From positions 158,498,452 to 158,562,451 of the forward strand of contig NC_085140.1 in assembly GCF_024139115.2 (NCBI RefSeq): 64,000 nucleotides of DNA, written 5' to 3'. The DNA comes from Armigeres subalbatus (taxonomy: Eukaryota; Arthropoda; Insecta; Diptera; Culicidae). Within the stretch, counting starts at the first letter, position 1, and each line of letters begins with the position of its first letter. Position numbers and translations under genes: made by a program. Below the pieces are notes generated by a model. The model was not told where the DNA came from, made no database searches, and worked only from the letters and a program-made list of their open reading frames with translations. Positions 10,336 through 24,100 of this stretch are shown piece by piece.

Positions 10336-12251
10336 ACTCGACACTGAAGACGACCTTACTGTTGAGGTCGAAATACGTATCTGTCAATATACAATCAAGT
10401 GGTGGAATTAAATGGGAAGGTACAAACTCGTCTTATGACAAGTGAAGACACTCCACTAAAAAGCTCAAAATAATCAATTGAAACATTATCGGATCTTGTT
10501 GAAATTTTGTAAAGTAAAGTTTTGTAAAGTTAAAATGATTTAGTTTGATCGAAACATTGTTTAGTTTTGTGCAATCAGGTCATGTAAATTCTTAATGGGA
10601 CGGTACACACATGACTTGGTATTTTTTACTCATGGACATACAAAATCGCAATTTTTATTATTATTTAAGTACGTTATGAACACTATTCATTGGGTTAACT
10701 CAAAAGTGACGCAGAGTCAAATGAAACTGTTATGCGAGTGGGGGCAGTTAAGTTTCTATGGAAAGAGTTAATAATGTTAAAATGGCCATTTAAAAATGAA
10801 TTTTTGGAGTCATGAATAATTTAATGAAAAATTTTGCTTAAAAATTTCAAATTTCATTTCGAATTATTTATAAGTCCGGACTCGGGGGACAGCTACCGGA
10901 TACATGAATTTATTTTGAATAACACATTGACAATTGCTCCAATTTGACCAATTGTCACCCCCAATGTCGGTACGAGAAATAGCACGAGTTCTGAAAGTAT
11001 TTTTTGTTTTGTTTAACTCAAAACTCTTACAATACTTACCTTAAAATCCCCAAACTATGCATTTCTTATAATCCTTTGTTGGGAACTTTATAACTTCGAG
11101 ACAAATGTAATCTAATTTCGTGGTGAATTCAACTTTTATGATCAATCTAGGTTGATGAATCATATTTTGGTATTGGTATCAGCCAATAAACTTAACATTC
11201 CGTCTATCGTTATAAACTTTGTGGATGCGTCTACCCAAGATTAACTCTTCACCAAATGGCTGTTATCTTCCTGAAATTCAGCGTTCTATTTACCTAATAA
11301 AACTCGGTGCGAGATTCGAGTGGCACTGCCACAGACAGAGACTCTATTTTATTGCGTTTTATTCTAAGGTTGGCCAACGAAAAAGCGCACATAACTATCG
11401 GTACAAACCCGACAGCGTAAAGCATGGTGTCATCGTCGTCGACGACGTCGAACTTTTCTAATTTGGTTGATGAAATCACTTCTATATCCACTCGAAAGCG
11501 AGGACCCTCCAAAAAAGATGGCAAAGCGTGCGAAACGATTCGTTTTCCTTTGCAAAGTTTTTCAGGTCACACCGAAAAAAAAAGGTACAGCATCGCTCCT
11601 CTCGAAAAGCTCCCAGCCTCCATTAACTTATTTCCCTGGGGGCTATCCCCCTGACTACCTGGAGCAGGGGCAAGCTATCTTATGTGTCAGCGTTTCAAAA
11701 TTTGTTCCAGATATGTGAATAGAGTCGGTTTTATGTCCGTCCGGGAAGGATCATTCTCGCAATCTCGATCCAATTCAACCTTTCAGGGATATGCTACTAC
11801 ACGTGATTGGAACGTTTGTGCACAACTTTTTCTCCAAACAACAATCATGGTGACGCTTGCTTTTATTTTTGTAAGCCGTCATGTTTCCGTGCACTTTATA
11901 ATTCCGCGTATCAGTCAGTTTGTGTTTTTGTGAATGATGACGAAGATGAATGGTGCAAAATTTGATCCCGTAGGATAAGCTTCTGTCCTTACCAGAATGT
12001 GATGCTCGGGTAGGCGTCGTATAATGAAGAATAAGGCGTTCAGTTGTGAGATGAATTTAATCTTTTATTCACTTGATTTTGGTTGCTCTGTCAGTAATAC
12101 TTTGAGTTGAAAAGGGGACATTAATCTTATATAAGTGCTTATGTAGATTTCCCATATTCAAGTGAAAGTTAAGTTGATTTATCTGAAGAAGGTTTTCATA
12201 ATAATGTTTACTCTGAAATGCTGATTTATTTTAGCTTTTTACATTTATATA
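10336..12251. other. Unassigned stretch; slightly GC-richer at 11250-11720
   Basis: Mostly AT-rich DNA. Between 11250 and 11720 short open frames overlap on both strands, but none has a recognisable domain, and no frame is long or consistent enough to call an exon. Confidence 0.35.
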
Positions 12252-12470
12252 GAGGAACGGTTCGGCACTTCATCTAATAGCTCCAATTTCCATCCCATCA
12301 AAAACAAAGCAATGAGAAGAAACTTGAATTGTTTTTTTTTATTTTTGTGATTGTTTTTAGCAGTGAGCACGCATGTTAGCAAAAAGAAGCGACAAGATTA
12401 ATGCTGTATTTCTCTGTTTTTCTATGAGATGAATATATGGTCAGTGAGATGGAAAATTGAACAGTTCCCC
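12252..12470. mobile_element. MITE, GAGGAACGG/CAGTTCCCC ends, TA duplication
   Basis: A 219-bp unit between TA at 12250-12251 and TA at 12471-12472. Reverse-complemented, it aligns with the element at 42676-42866: both contain GAGATG, TTTGTTTTTGATGGGATGG and TTCCATCTCACTG in the same order. Two copies in opposite orientation with matched ends support a MITE family of Tc1/mariner type. Confidence 0.75.
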
Positions 12471-12572
12471 TACCAAAAATAATAATAACAACACGGTTTT
12501 TTCTTTTATTTTGTTCTATAGCAAAAAATTAAATCAATTGAAAAATAACGACAAAGATGTTGTAAACAAAAA

Positions 12573-12824
12573 AGTGGTTTAAGGTGAATCGCGTTGGAAT
12601 CCAATTTCAAAGCTACATATCACATTCAGGGACACATAACTCTAAAAGCAAACAACGGATAAAAGCGAAAAGCAGTTTTCAGCAGTTTGCTCACTTGCAG
12701 TATACACGAAAAATGGTTTTCAGATGTGCTAGTCGCCTATAAAATTACATTTGTGTGAGCAAAAACGCGAGATGAGGGGACTAGCACGGCCACTGTGGCA
12801 TTCATTTTTGGACTCTTATTTACT
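12573..12824. repeat. Diverged repeat starting TTAAGGTGAATCGCGTT
   Basis: The first 35 or so bases closely match those at 59651 (TTAAGGTGAACCGCGTTATA, then ATCCAATTTCAA). Both are followed by unlike sequence. This looks like a shared transposon end, but the opposite end cannot be fixed here. Confidence 0.4.
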
Positions 12825-13367
12825 TTAAGGTGGTTATACAACAAAGTCACAAATCGGCCATCTTGGAAACCACGTGCTTTTTCAAGTGATGTTTCAAGAG
12901 CACGAATTGAGAGAACCACAACGCCAATGGGGATGAAACATCCGTAGATCATTTGTTTACTCATGCTAAACAATCGACTTTAATTTCAGCATTGTACGAA
13001 AATTATTACGCTAGATTTGAACTTTTGATAATAGGAGTAGAAAACCGTGTGGTGAATTTGAAATTCACCACATGGCTTGATTGTATAATCACCTTAAGGT
13101 GATTATAGAATGAAGCCCGTGGTGAATTTCAAATTCACCACACGTTTATCTACATACATTTCCAAAAGCCCAAATCTGGCGTAATAGCTTTCGTACAGTG
13201 CCGAAACTCAAATTATGTTTGTTCAGCATAACTAAGCAAACGATCTACCATTATTTCAGCCCCATACGCGTTATGATTCTTTCATCTCGTGCTCTTGAAA
13301 AAAATATTGGAAAAGCACGTGGTTTACAAAATGGCCGATTTCTGGCTTTATTGTATAATCACCTTAA
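12825..13367. mobile_element. Long-arm foldback element with TTAAGGTG ends
   Basis: The left arm (12825-12950) contains TTAAGGTGGTTATACAACAA, ATCGGCCATCTTGGAAACCA and TTCAAGAGCACGA. The right arm (13250-13367) is its inverted, diverged counterpart. The centre holds a second palindrome: GTGGTGAATTTGAAATTCAC near 13051 and an inverted partner near 13120, around ACCTTAAGGTGATTATA. The whole is about 543 bp with no open frame of note. Confidence 0.7.
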
Positions 13368-13654
13368 GGGCTATTGCTTTTTCTCAATACGCAGCAAGTT
13401 GTGGGATAGAATCCAGGTTGGTCTATTTCATGCTTTATGTATGCGATGTGTATTTTATAATGACTATGTATTGCATTTAGAAAGCATCACAAACACTACA
13501 CGGAATTGTTCAGCTATCCAGGGCATTTTGAGTTCTTAGGCTCAATGAATCACAAACCCGTTCATACCTTTAATAGTGTTTGCTCCGTATGGATCAGTTG
13601 AATTAGGTTATGTTAACGTTCTACAACTCTTTTTTCACCTCACACTTCTGATTT

Positions 13655-13805
13655 CTCAGAGTGAGGATCGAGAAGGGAGAAAGGAATAGAAGAGGGCGAA
13701 AAATAGAAAAACAAGGGAGAAGAAAGAAGGTACAAAAATAAGAAAGAAGGGAGAGTGAAGAGCTAATGGGGAATAATAAGTGAGAAAAAAGAAGAGAAAT
13801 AAATA
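13655..13805. repeat. Polypurine tract
   Basis: About 150 bp is almost wholly A and G on the plus strand (runs of GAAGGGAGAA type). Similar tracts are, to my recollection, common in Aedes repeats. Such a tract could form triplex DNA, which is inference only. Confidence 0.7.
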
Positions 13806-14949
13806 AACCTCAATTATTCCACCTAGCTGTGTTGTTGCCTTCCTCGTGAATAATATTCGCCAATTAATATGACTTTTACGTACACTTAGTGTACAAGAAA
13901 GGCTAAATAGGAAAGACGTAAGAATTAAAAATAATAAGAAGTTGTAGTAAAAAAAATTAAGATGGGGAAAGGAAAAAAGAGTAATTCTCGCTGAGACCAG
14001 GCCACTATTTGCACGAGGTTCTTGAAAATGCCTTAATTTATATTCATTCGAAAGCTTTCTGTGAGTATATTAAGATTTTTTTTTAGATTTCTTAGAAACA
14101 TGAATCCCTGGTTAGTTATACACGAAATTATTATAATGGAACCCTCGATTTTTGTCAATTCTTGACTCACCACAACTGTTATAACTCCAACATTTCTCAA
14201 CCGATCATAGAGATAAGCATATCGTTGGAAAAAGGAAGAGTGTATCCTCAATTTTCAATAATAAAAATAGAGGCAGCCATATTGAATTTGGCCGCCATCT
14301 TGGATTTCTTCTTTCCGCCTAGTTGGCAACCACCGATTTTGAATATTAATACATCGATGGAATGCTTAGCTTATATTGTGCATTGGGTCTAAAAATCGCA
14401 GGTGTATTTTTTTTTCCTTTCAAAAGTTATGTACGATTATGTACGGTTGCACTGAGGAAAAAGGATAAGCCTAATTCTCATCGCAAGAAATGTTCTACCC
14501 TGTAGGAATCGGTTATAGGGTATTTGTCAAAATGGCGTTCTGTCGATCGATATCCGGCCAGACACCGTGTTGGTGGTTCAGGAATCTTCTGACGATGCAG
14601 GCTTCAAAAATCACTATCGTAATACTATGAGAGATGTGAAATAATTCCAAGTAAAGCTGAGCACCTCGAATATTCCTACTGATTGCAGCAAATACAGAGC
14701 ATTAAATCCGTGATCAACCCCACACACAGTGCGATAGATTTCGAGGCAGTTCTGTCATAAAACAACCTCGGAACATGTTTATCACGGATGTTCGAGCAAG
14801 AACATATTTGTTTATGGTTATTGTGTTTATCTCAAGTGAAATTTATCCATTGTATTCGAAGTAACCACAAATACTCGCGACCGTGATTTTTACACTCTTT
14901 TATTACTCGTGCGTGAAGCACCATTGCATTCCTTCATGGACCGTTGTGA
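13806..14949. other. Unassigned AT-rich stretch
   Basis: No gene is recognisable. A few words such as GTGTACAAGAAAGGC at 13890 resemble interspersed mosquito repeats but cannot be bounded. Confidence 0.35.
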
Positions 14950-15350
14950 CTTTTTGCTTTTCTCGTACAACAAAGTTGTACCGAAAGACTATATGATCGA
15001 AGTTTTGATAGGAAGCCCGGAGACCCATAGTGCTATATACCAATCGACTCAGCTCAACGAACTGAGATGATGTCTGTTTGTGTGTATGTATGTGTGTGTG
15101 TATGTTTTACAAATTTTGTAGACTCACTTTTTGGAACTTAGTATTATCCGAATCACTCGCTACAGGTTCCATTCGACGGGGAATCCACATTGTCCCATTT
15201 TTTGCTATTGAAAATTTGCCAATTCGGACCATGGGATCAGAAGTTATGGCCAAAATACTATTTTTCATAGCCAAACCACGCTAAAAAATACTCATTTATA
15301 TTTTTTAGTATTTTTTGCATGAGTAAGGCATCAAGACCGCTAGGTGGATT
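14950..15350. repeat. Dispersed Aedes-type repeat with internal (TG)n
   Basis: The text CTCGTACAACAAAGTTGTAC at 14962, then CCGGAGACCCATAGTG and CAATCGACTCAGCTC, followed by a TG-rich microsatellite (15078-15112), matches a dispersed repeat I recall from Aedes genomes. CAACAAAGTTG is a short palindrome at its start. No transposon ends or target duplication were found. Confidence 0.55.
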
Positions 15351-17535
15351 AATCAGGTTTTTTTTTAAATATCGGCAATTATGCACAAAATCAGATCTGG
15401 GGCAGGATACCTACGACCAGAACTGTCTGACATCTACAATGTCCAGAACTCCCTTACGTTAATAATGGTGAACGTTTTTATTTACTGTGTCATAAAACAA
15501 AAAACAAAAGCGATTCTAGCGTTGTTTTCGAACAAAAACATTCAGAATCAAACTGAAGCTAATCGGAAGCTTTCTCAAACACGCACTAATAATTATTAGT
15601 TTCAATCGAATACATTTCAAATGAGCTTTTCGAACTGTGTTTGAAAGCCATCACTATTCCTGCTGTGCATCTTGTGAAACATTCTCCATGATTAACACAC
15701 TTTCAACAAGTGCAGTATGAGTAGCGGAAAACGAATCGGTAATCAGATTACCAGTTTTAATTTTCGATGGTCCAAGTACCAGCACTTGGCATCTGTATTC
15801 GCTTTTGAGCACAACAAGCTTTTTCCAATGTCATTGGTGGCACGTGGTGCAGTGGTTGGTGGCTTCATGGAATTGATTGAGAAGGGGTTGTTTTCTTTCA
15901 TATTTAATTTGTTATCGTACCAATCGATCGACCCACGCTTGCTAATTTGATCTCTCGATGCACTCTTCTGTATGGCAGCACTAGAATGTAAATGTGGTCT
16001 GCCTTAGCAAAGGGAGTTACATATATTTAAATATGTTTTATATTCTGTTCGGCACCGTAAAGACTTCGGGTTTGGAGTGTCTGACAACCGAGGCCAAATG
16101 CGGGCGTTTGTGGCTGTTTGTAATTCATGTCGTAACCACCACGTTGACAACCTACACATAAATAAACGCCACGGCGGGCTGACGGTAAGCAGCTTCACAA
16201 AACGTATTGAATCTCTAATAGAGTTTTGATATTTGACATGTATTTTAATTTCCGTTGCGTCTGGTCGACTTTGAGTTATGACCCAAAAATACATATGTGG
16301 AAATATCTTATTTCCAATTTATTTACCAGATCATAAGCATCATTAAAAAAGGAATAATCAAACGATAATTGATACAATTAACTTTGATTTAAACCCGTAA
16401 CAACAAATTGGTAATGGATAGAATATACACTGAACGATGCCTGATTGATTACAATCCAGCATTATGTTATAGTTTATTTACACCTAATTATTAACAGTTA
16501 TGTTTACATATGTTATATACATAATGTTCCTCAAATTGTACGTTGGAAACACATAATATGTAGATTTAGGTGTTAAGAAACAGTGTAAGCCCCCTTTGAA
16601 AATTTAGCACGCAAATAACCAAATGTTATAAAAACATTCCAAAGTTTGCTCCTGAAGTAGCACTTAAAGCAAAGCATAAAAAGCTGATTACGGTAACAAA
16701 GTGAGTGGCTAACCTCCTCCAGTTTTCCCTGAACGTGCTGGCATGCAAATTTCTTGCATTTGTGGAAACTGTAGGAATGAAAAGGGACTCCACCATCCAT
16801 TCACGCCAAGTGATGGGTCTTTATTAAAACCGTGAGTGTGAACGGTGACGGGGCACAGGTTTTTTTTTCTCCCCATTGGTATCCGATGCCACCAGAACCG
16901 ACGTTGTCATTAAAAGCAGTCGAAATGGTTTGGGGATGGGATTTTTAAAATTCCATTTGGTTTCCACGAACGACCTCCGTCACAGTGGTTGGTTGTTAAC
17001 GTCGTCACTGAGAGGCAGGTGTCCCCCCGGTAGCGAACATCATTAATGCTTACGTTTGCTTTTTCATCGGACCCATTTCGGGTATCCATTGAAAAATATA
17101 GCGTCGAAATTGTAGATTCGTTGGCCAGAGACTTTGTGGTCCCTGTTGGAATTTAATTAGTTAGAGGCGCTGCGCTGCGTTCCGGTTGTCAACAGGAGCG
17201 AGAATCGTTATTTCGCGTGAGAGGGATACTATCCCAAGGGGCAATTTTATGGCATGTCACAGGTTCCGACGGCAATTTAAAATTCCTCGGAAAATCAGAT
17301 CCTGGATATGGATGTGAATCAGAATTATCATCGGTCGTCATTCACGAGATATTAAGGGTAGTTAAAAGCGCTGGTCTAACCGTAATAAGAATAAAATAGC
17401 ATCTGTGCACACTAAACCTTGAAAATTTAAATTTTTAATTCTAATTGGAGGAGGAAAACCTGGATGCGTGTTTGGTTCAACGGTTGTATGCAATAAAAAA
17501 CATGACGTGCCAAAGCGACTGGTCGGATGTATATC
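15351..17535. other. Unassigned stretch, no feature supported
   Basis: Moderately AT-rich with isolated short frames. The GC-richer part, 16850-17220, has no frame with a recognisable domain. An intron or intergenic origin is equally possible. Confidence 0.35.
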
Positions 17536-17640
17536 TACTGGAGTTAGACAAAAAGATTGAGATTGGCAAAATTTTGCTCTAGTCTAGTTTTCTGTCATTA
17601 TCCCTATTTTGAACTGGTTTCCGGTCACAGTAGGTGTTCC
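17536..17640. repeat. Fragment of the GTTAGACAAAAAG repeat family
   Basis: GGAGTTAGACAAAAAGATTG followed by GAGATTGGCAAAATTTTG matches the left part of the larger repeat at 58155-59010. Only this end portion is alignable. Confidence 0.5.
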
Positions 17641-18564
17641 AGGCTTTCCGAGGATTTGTTGAAAATGCTTGTCATCTGCTTGTAATTATTTGTGGCCTTT
17701 CATCATGCATTATGCTTTGCTCAGAAAATAGAACTAATTTGACTGATGCTGTCTGCATATCAAGAATCCATCATGTAACCTGAGATAATATTTTTCCTCG
17801 AAAAACTGTTCAGATAAAAATACCCAGTGAGAAGATTGACGTGCCATCCACCAAGCCATAAATCCGCCTTCAATCCACACGTAACCATCTCCCATATTGC
17901 CTCCATGTGCCAGGAAAAAAACAATACTACTGACTCCACTGCTTGATCAAGGCAGTCGGAATACCTTAGAACCGGAAGCCATACTTCAACTGGAATCTTC
18001 GGGTCGGCATCGGCATCTGATGACAGTCGCGGGCTAAGAAACCAAATGTAGTGCCCTAGGAGTCGAGGCGCAGGTAAGCTGAACCGACTATGGCACCCAG
18101 TGGACAATGATTCAAAGAAGAGCCTTTCCTGATCCCTGGTAGTCACCTCTCCTGCACATGGAGATATTAGATAGACGGAAGATGGACGCACCTTCCTCCT
18201 AAAAGCCAGTCAAGCACAAGATCTCATATCGCTGTTTCTCGGATCGCATCTTTATTCCCGGACGACGACATGGGATGCAAGTCGCCAAGTATCAGCATCT
18301 CAACACGGCAGGATAATGCTCCGCTAACACTCGGTAAAACAAGACTATCTCCAATACAATCAGACACTCCGAACCATCCAATCCGAGCTCCAAGGGCTTT
18401 TCTTCACTGGCGCTTTCTGGGCACCTCGAAGATACCAATCCGTGCATAAAGAAGTTTGCGATTTTTTTTCTACCTCGTCTATATTAAAGAGGACCTTGCA
18501 GTCGTAGGAGCCCGTCTCCGCTGTAGCATGTCAATATAACACCCACCATCCACCATAACCACCA
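17641..18564. other. Possible retroelement relic, not assignable
   Basis: The 143-codon open frame on the minus strand (17760-18191) has no domain. The segment is GC-richer than its surroundings and leads into the reverse-transcriptase relic on the plus strand, so it may be an unreadable upstream part of the same element. That is inference from position and composition only. Confidence 0.3.
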
Positions 18565-19010
18565 TAACGTCCTTATGCTTAACGTCGCGGACCCCCGGAA
18601 AAGCGGGTTTAACTTCAGGCAGATTTCCCTAAGATCGCGTGCTCTTAGGACGCTTAAGATTGAGAGGCTTGTCAACCGTCGACTACGACAGAAAGTGGAG
18701 AAGGACGGGAGACTTGGATTCTGGTACCACTCGTATTTCGCCAAACTATGGAATTTGCTTCAGAACGCGTTAGAGGAAGGGAAACATCCGTCTCCCTGGA
18801 CAAATCTAAGGTGTATAACCGCACCTGGACCCCTCTAGTTCTTAGTCACCTAGTGGAATGGGGTTTCTCTGGGCTTCCATTCAAATCTATCTCCGGCTAG
18901 TTCTTTCAGGTGCTATATGACTGCAGATCCAGGACATACCGGGCGGACACTGGGGTCCCACAAGGATCGGTAACGCTGTTCCTCGTGCTCGAGGACATGT
19001 ATGCATCGGG
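18565..19010 (+). pseudogene. Reverse transcriptase relic of an I- or Jockey-like LINE
   Basis: From about 18605 the plus strand reads FRQISLRSRALRTLKIERLV, NRRLRQKVEKDGRLG and YFAKLWNLLQNALEEGKH. These match the fingers and palm start of a non-LTR reverse transcriptase (PISL...K..ERLVNRRL, then the FR.G.ST..YFA region). After a frameshift near 18800 come YNRTWTPLVLSHLVEWGFSG, like the D-S-KAYD..W motif, and GVPQGSV, the motif before the catalytic block. Stops and frameshifts disrupt it and the catalytic YADD is absent. The wording is closest to I/Loner- or Jockey-type elements. Confidence 0.65.
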
Positions 19011-19713
19011 TGCCACTCCGGTCTCAGTCTTAAACTGAACTTTTGATGGGATGCTTTCGACTGTTGTGCTCAATTTTGTTTGACTATTATCGGCTCTTTT
19101 AGTCTTATAAAGCAGCTAAAACGTTGTTGCATCTATTCTCCGATCTAGAACTAGAAGATCTAGATCTAGAACCAACTGAATTAAAAGCCTATCCAAGCCA
19201 ATGCAAACAGCTTCATCTTACAAATGTTTCGCATCATATACAAAACACGTTCAACCGCACATTTATTCACCAAACATTAAAAACGAAAGTTCTAAATCTA
19301 ATTTAATTCTAAATTAATCTAATTTAATTACGAAAGTTCTAAATCCTACCTGAAACACGTCCGATCACGCACCAATTGTTTACTCACTCGGCCGTGCGAA
19401 CTATATGCTTACTGAGCAACTTATCAAACTTGTATACAAGACAAGATGTGTAGAAAAAGTTGAAATGCATTATCAGAACCAGTGCTTCCCGTGCGTGCGT
19501 TTGGAACTTTTTAAAAGAACTTTATCATGAGGTATAGCCTCCCGAATAAGTTCTTTATCATGACAGAGAATAAGTTCATTAGTGCAAGACACCTGACCTG
19601 GTCATAATGGAGTAGCAACTACCCGTTACGGTTGAAGTTCAAGTTCAAGCAATTTTGAAGATGGATATGTATGTCATTTTTAAAGATTGCACTTAATCAA
19701 TGTTTTTAACACA
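19011..19713. other. Unassigned AT-rich stretch
   Basis: A short direct repeat of CTAATTTAATT-type words lies near 19290-19330. Nothing else is recognisable. Confidence 0.35.
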
Positions 19714-19715
19714 TA

Positions 19716-21102
19716 GGGTAAGGGAGGTATTTTGGACCACTTTAGGAGATGGCCGAACAATTTTTCGAATAAAAGTTATATTTTGTAATAATTCTTGATC
19801 AATTCCCTATACAACTGAAAAATGGTGAATGCTAGGTAGGATTTGTAGGTAAAAATGTTGTAAATCCCACCGAAAGTACCAAACTATCATAAATTCTAAA
19901 GATTTGTGAGATTTAATTTTGGACCACCTGTTTTTATTTTGGACCACCTATTGAACATATTTTGGACCACTCGAATAGTTTAGTATTGCTTGCAAAGTTA
20001 TGTTACTATTAAATTAAATTAGTGATTTCCAGCATTTTCTACGTTTTTATCCTTGAAGTACTTGTAAAGCAATATATTTTTATAACACGCAAAAGCTAAG
20101 AACAATATCTACTAGCTAAGGGTGTTGAAACTAATATCATTCTCAGTACCACTCGTACTCGTACAGCATCATCAAAGCCAAACAAACGTGCGGCCGTGAC
20201 CGTGATCGTGATGTTTGCACCTGGTCACTCCTACCCTGTCATATTTTTTATGTAGTTTGCCAGATCTGTTCCATTTGCATCATTGGGTTGCCCGGTTCTT
20301 CCTTGCTTCTTGCACATTCGTTTTCCAAACAAAACATAATCGTAAAACGCGGAACTCTGTTGCATTGGCAAGCAGCACGGACGGAGAGCTCTAGCAAAGA
20401 TTGGTTCTTGTCATGGAGCTTCCTTAACTATTTTCGTATGGAAATAATGAAAACAGTTACATGTTGGTTTAATAGATATTTTCCTAGGGCTTAAATCAAT
20501 GAACAGTAATTTTTAAAATAAATGCGGTATGAACAGTAATTTATGAATGGTTTGGTTGGTAAAAACAAAAATTTATTGTTATTATTATTATTGTTGTCTT
20601 TCAGCGCTTGGCTGGCTCACCTCTGGTAGCAAAAAGGCAAAAGTTTAAGAGATCTAGAACTTAAAAAGAAGATATGTCGAAAATATGTTCGGTTCAATGA
20701 AAAATGAACCTATTTTGGACATGCCTCAGAATACTTTTTTTAAATCTGCAAAATTTTGCCCGAGATATGAAACTGCTTCAATTAGGTTTTAATAAGTCAA
20801 CAACATCATTCACATGTTTTAAATCTATGTACAAATAAGCCTACAGCTTTTAAAAGTTGACTTCAATTTTACAATGTCGTCTTGGTTTTGGTCTAATCCA
20901 GCCGGGATGGGTAAATGCGTGAAAATATTCTTAATAATTGCTATATTTTATAAGAAAAAAATATAGGAGATACCTTATGGATAGTTTCTTTTTGCAATAA
21001 AATTTAAATGTTGCGTGTTTTATTTAGTTTTGTGTGATATAAATGCAAAATTCAGCTAGGTGGTCCAAAATATGAGCCCGGTCCAGAATACAGCCGTTAC
21101 CC
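19716..21102. mobile_element. TA-flanked non-autonomous DNA transposon, 1.39 kb
   Basis: The left end GGGTAAGGGAGGTATTTTGG and the right end, reverse-complemented GGGTAACGGCTGTATTCTGG, are inverted repeats that continue into GACC. TA flanks both sides (19714-19715 and 21103-21104). Inside the left end TTTTGGACCAC is repeated four times by 19970, and GGTGGTCCAAAATAT sits inside the right end. These look like subterminal binding repeats. The interior has no transposase. Confidence 0.75.
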
Positions 21103-21104
21103 TA

Positions 21105-24100
21105 TCATATTGACCGTAATGATAACAATAAAAAGGATACGATCAGTTATTTAAACCGCTTAGCAATTCGAACATTATGTTTATAGTGTTCTAATGATCT
21201 TTATTTTTATAGAACTTAGGACAAGCCTTGTCCAATATGAATTATACCGAAGAGTCAACAAAAATTAAATTTTTAATTTTGCCCTTTTTCTTCATATTTT
21301 TTATACCCAATGCCAAATTGACATTTGTAATTCCAAACGAACAAAACTTTTCCTCATTCACTGCTGCACTTAATTAAATTGCTCATAATTAAAATCGGCT
21401 AAACTTACATTCCCGCGACGTGCCAGTTCTGGGTGAATTTCGCCTATTTCCCGCTTCCACGGAAAAGTTTTTAGTTGCCTCCCACGCGGTGCCAGTAGAA
21501 CATGTTTTACCACATCAAGTGAACCACAAAAATCAAGAATTCCTACAATTTTTGCATTTTCCTTCAGTTTAAGTTTAGACGGCGAGGATGCCTGTTCTGA
21601 TGATTTCCAATTTTATTTTCTTGGTATGTGATGGGTTTGTAGGGTTTTACGTTCGCAGTCAATTGGAATGGTGTAGTATTTCAATTTAATTCTGAATCGA
21701 ATGCATCAGTAATGAAAGAGCGAAAAATGGAAAACAAATTTTTCAATATATAAGTGTAACATTTACAAAACAAAATACGGTATTTTAGTAAAGATGAAAT
21801 TATACAAAGGTTAAATATAATTAATGAGTGAGAATAATGAAATGACTTAAAATGTATCTAGGACCTGTTCTCAAAGCTCAAGAAATGTACTTTCACTGCT
21901 GAGTTGATTAATCCGTCTTATTTTTTTTTGCTGCTGTTTTTATTTCCTCTGGCCGTTTCCATGAAACGCTCTGGGTATCAAAAGTGACGAAAACAGTTAA
22001 TTAGCATATTTTCCAGCGAAAGTAGAAGTTTTCGGCACGACCCGGGGTGGCTAGGAGATTCGTTCCTTGTCCAGAAATAAAATCCACGGATGATGTGGTC
22101 GTTCCGCGTAAAATGACACTACGTCGTCAACCATGACGCCAATGTACTTGGCTGTTTTATGATTTGGATCGTAATTAAATTGGAATGCAAATTACGAGGC
22201 CCTTGGGCTTTGGATTTCAATTACGATCTACAGTAGGCAAATTAGGGCTTCACATTGGATTTGTGATGTTAATTTTCAAACTTATCATAATATTATGCAG
22301 CAGGCCAACGGGGAGTGAGAGGCATTATTGAAAAGAGTTTGAAAAATCAATTTCCCGTTTTTTTTTTGTTTTAATCGTGCTGAAAAGTTGTACCGATAGA
22401 TAATCATTTCTGCCAGCATCCAGGCGCTTACTTATATATGTAAAAGCAGCTTGAAGAAAATCGCCAGAAATTGTTATAACGTAAGTCATGTAACGCGAAT
22501 TTAGTTCAAAAAAAGCAACCTAAAAAAATCATTTCTGTTGTGCTCATAGAATTTGATTACGATCGATCAGAAATTAAACATTAGGTAATTTGAGTTCAAT
22601 GGCTGAATTTACAGAGCCAAAGAGGTTCGTTTCTCAGTTCAACACAAGAATATAACATTTGATTGGTTGCTATACAGGCCAGTCATGATAACAACATTCA
22701 ATATTTCATGTTCATACGTTTTCTATAAGCCAATAAACCCGCATAATTCAACTTCATATCTAAACCTTTCTCCAACACAAACTTCCATGAAACTACTACA
22801 AAAAACTCTCGACTGGACCGTATCCACTCTAGATGTGTCACATGATTTGCCACCGACAACGGGTCCTCCTGGTAAGAGCTTGTAATCGGATTATATTTCT
22901 TGTGATACTGCACGTACAACTGGTCGCTGAATGAGTTACGATGCGGTGGCTAGACTGTAAAGCTACAGCATCCTTTTCTTTCATGCAGGTTATGTCGGAG
23001 AAAATTCTTCCAAAGCACTTGTAAACAGGTTATTTTTCAAGCGAGCTGAGCGGTTTGCCCTTGATAAATCCTGTCAAGGGCAACCGTTTTGCTCTATTCC
23101 GCACGTAATGATTTCATTTCAAGCTCCGTTGGTTGGTGGCCGCGGTACAACATCTAGTGAAAAAATATGAATCAAACGGCTACTCACGTCTCCCCCAAAA
23201 GTGTGTTATTAAAAAAGAAATATTACGAGCCGTTATTACTCATAAAACCATATTTGCGCTCGGTAAATGAGGGGACGGCGGTGGTTCAGCCATCCATTTA
23301 AATCCCGCCCGTTCCACGCTTCCAACCGAAGAATAGGCGGTAATGTACCACACGTGTCCCGTGCTTGGGGCGTGGGAAACGAAAAAGTTGGCCGTCAACA
23401 GCGATTTTTTTTCTTCGTTCGTTATGCCTCCGAATTGTTATTTAATTTTTCATTTGCGCGATGAATAATTACGGAATAGAACCCTGCTAGAGAAGTAGAG
23501 AATAATGTTTACTAGTAAACTAGGTAATTCATCTACTGAAGCTTTATAATACGAGACGAGATACAATACTAGAAGCCCGTACTTATGATTTATTCGCTTT
23601 ATCGTAAACCAAGGTGTAACGAAAGGGCTGTATGTCCAATTCGAAAAAAAAATTGGAATATAAGATATAATGGGTAATGTTTACAACATAACCGCGAGTA
23701 GATGTAGGACTTGTATAAACGTAACATTTAACTTCTAACTTTTGGATCTATGGAGTTTGATTATAGGTATTGATATTAGAAACGACAACTTCCATGCTGT
23801 GTAGAACTATTAGGAAATTGTTTATTCAAAACCCCTGGGAATAAAATTATTATTATTTTTATTAGAATTGCTTTGTTTCTAACTATTAAGCCCTTATTTA
23901 CTCAAGCAAATGTAGGGCTTGTATATATATTTTTATTAATGATAGTATTTGAATACCGGGATCATGTGGATTATGAAACCAATCACCTGGATGATCAGAC
24001 CAAATCTCTCTAATTTTATTCTTCTTCGTTCATCACCGCTGCCCTCGCTGTCTCGGCCATCATCGGCCTCTAGCCGTAAACTCCGAGCGATTGGATCCAT

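Noticed and set aside
17760..18191. 143-codon minus-strand open frame
   Set aside because: No domain and no neighbouring exon signals. The reverse-transcriptase relic next to it is on the other strand.
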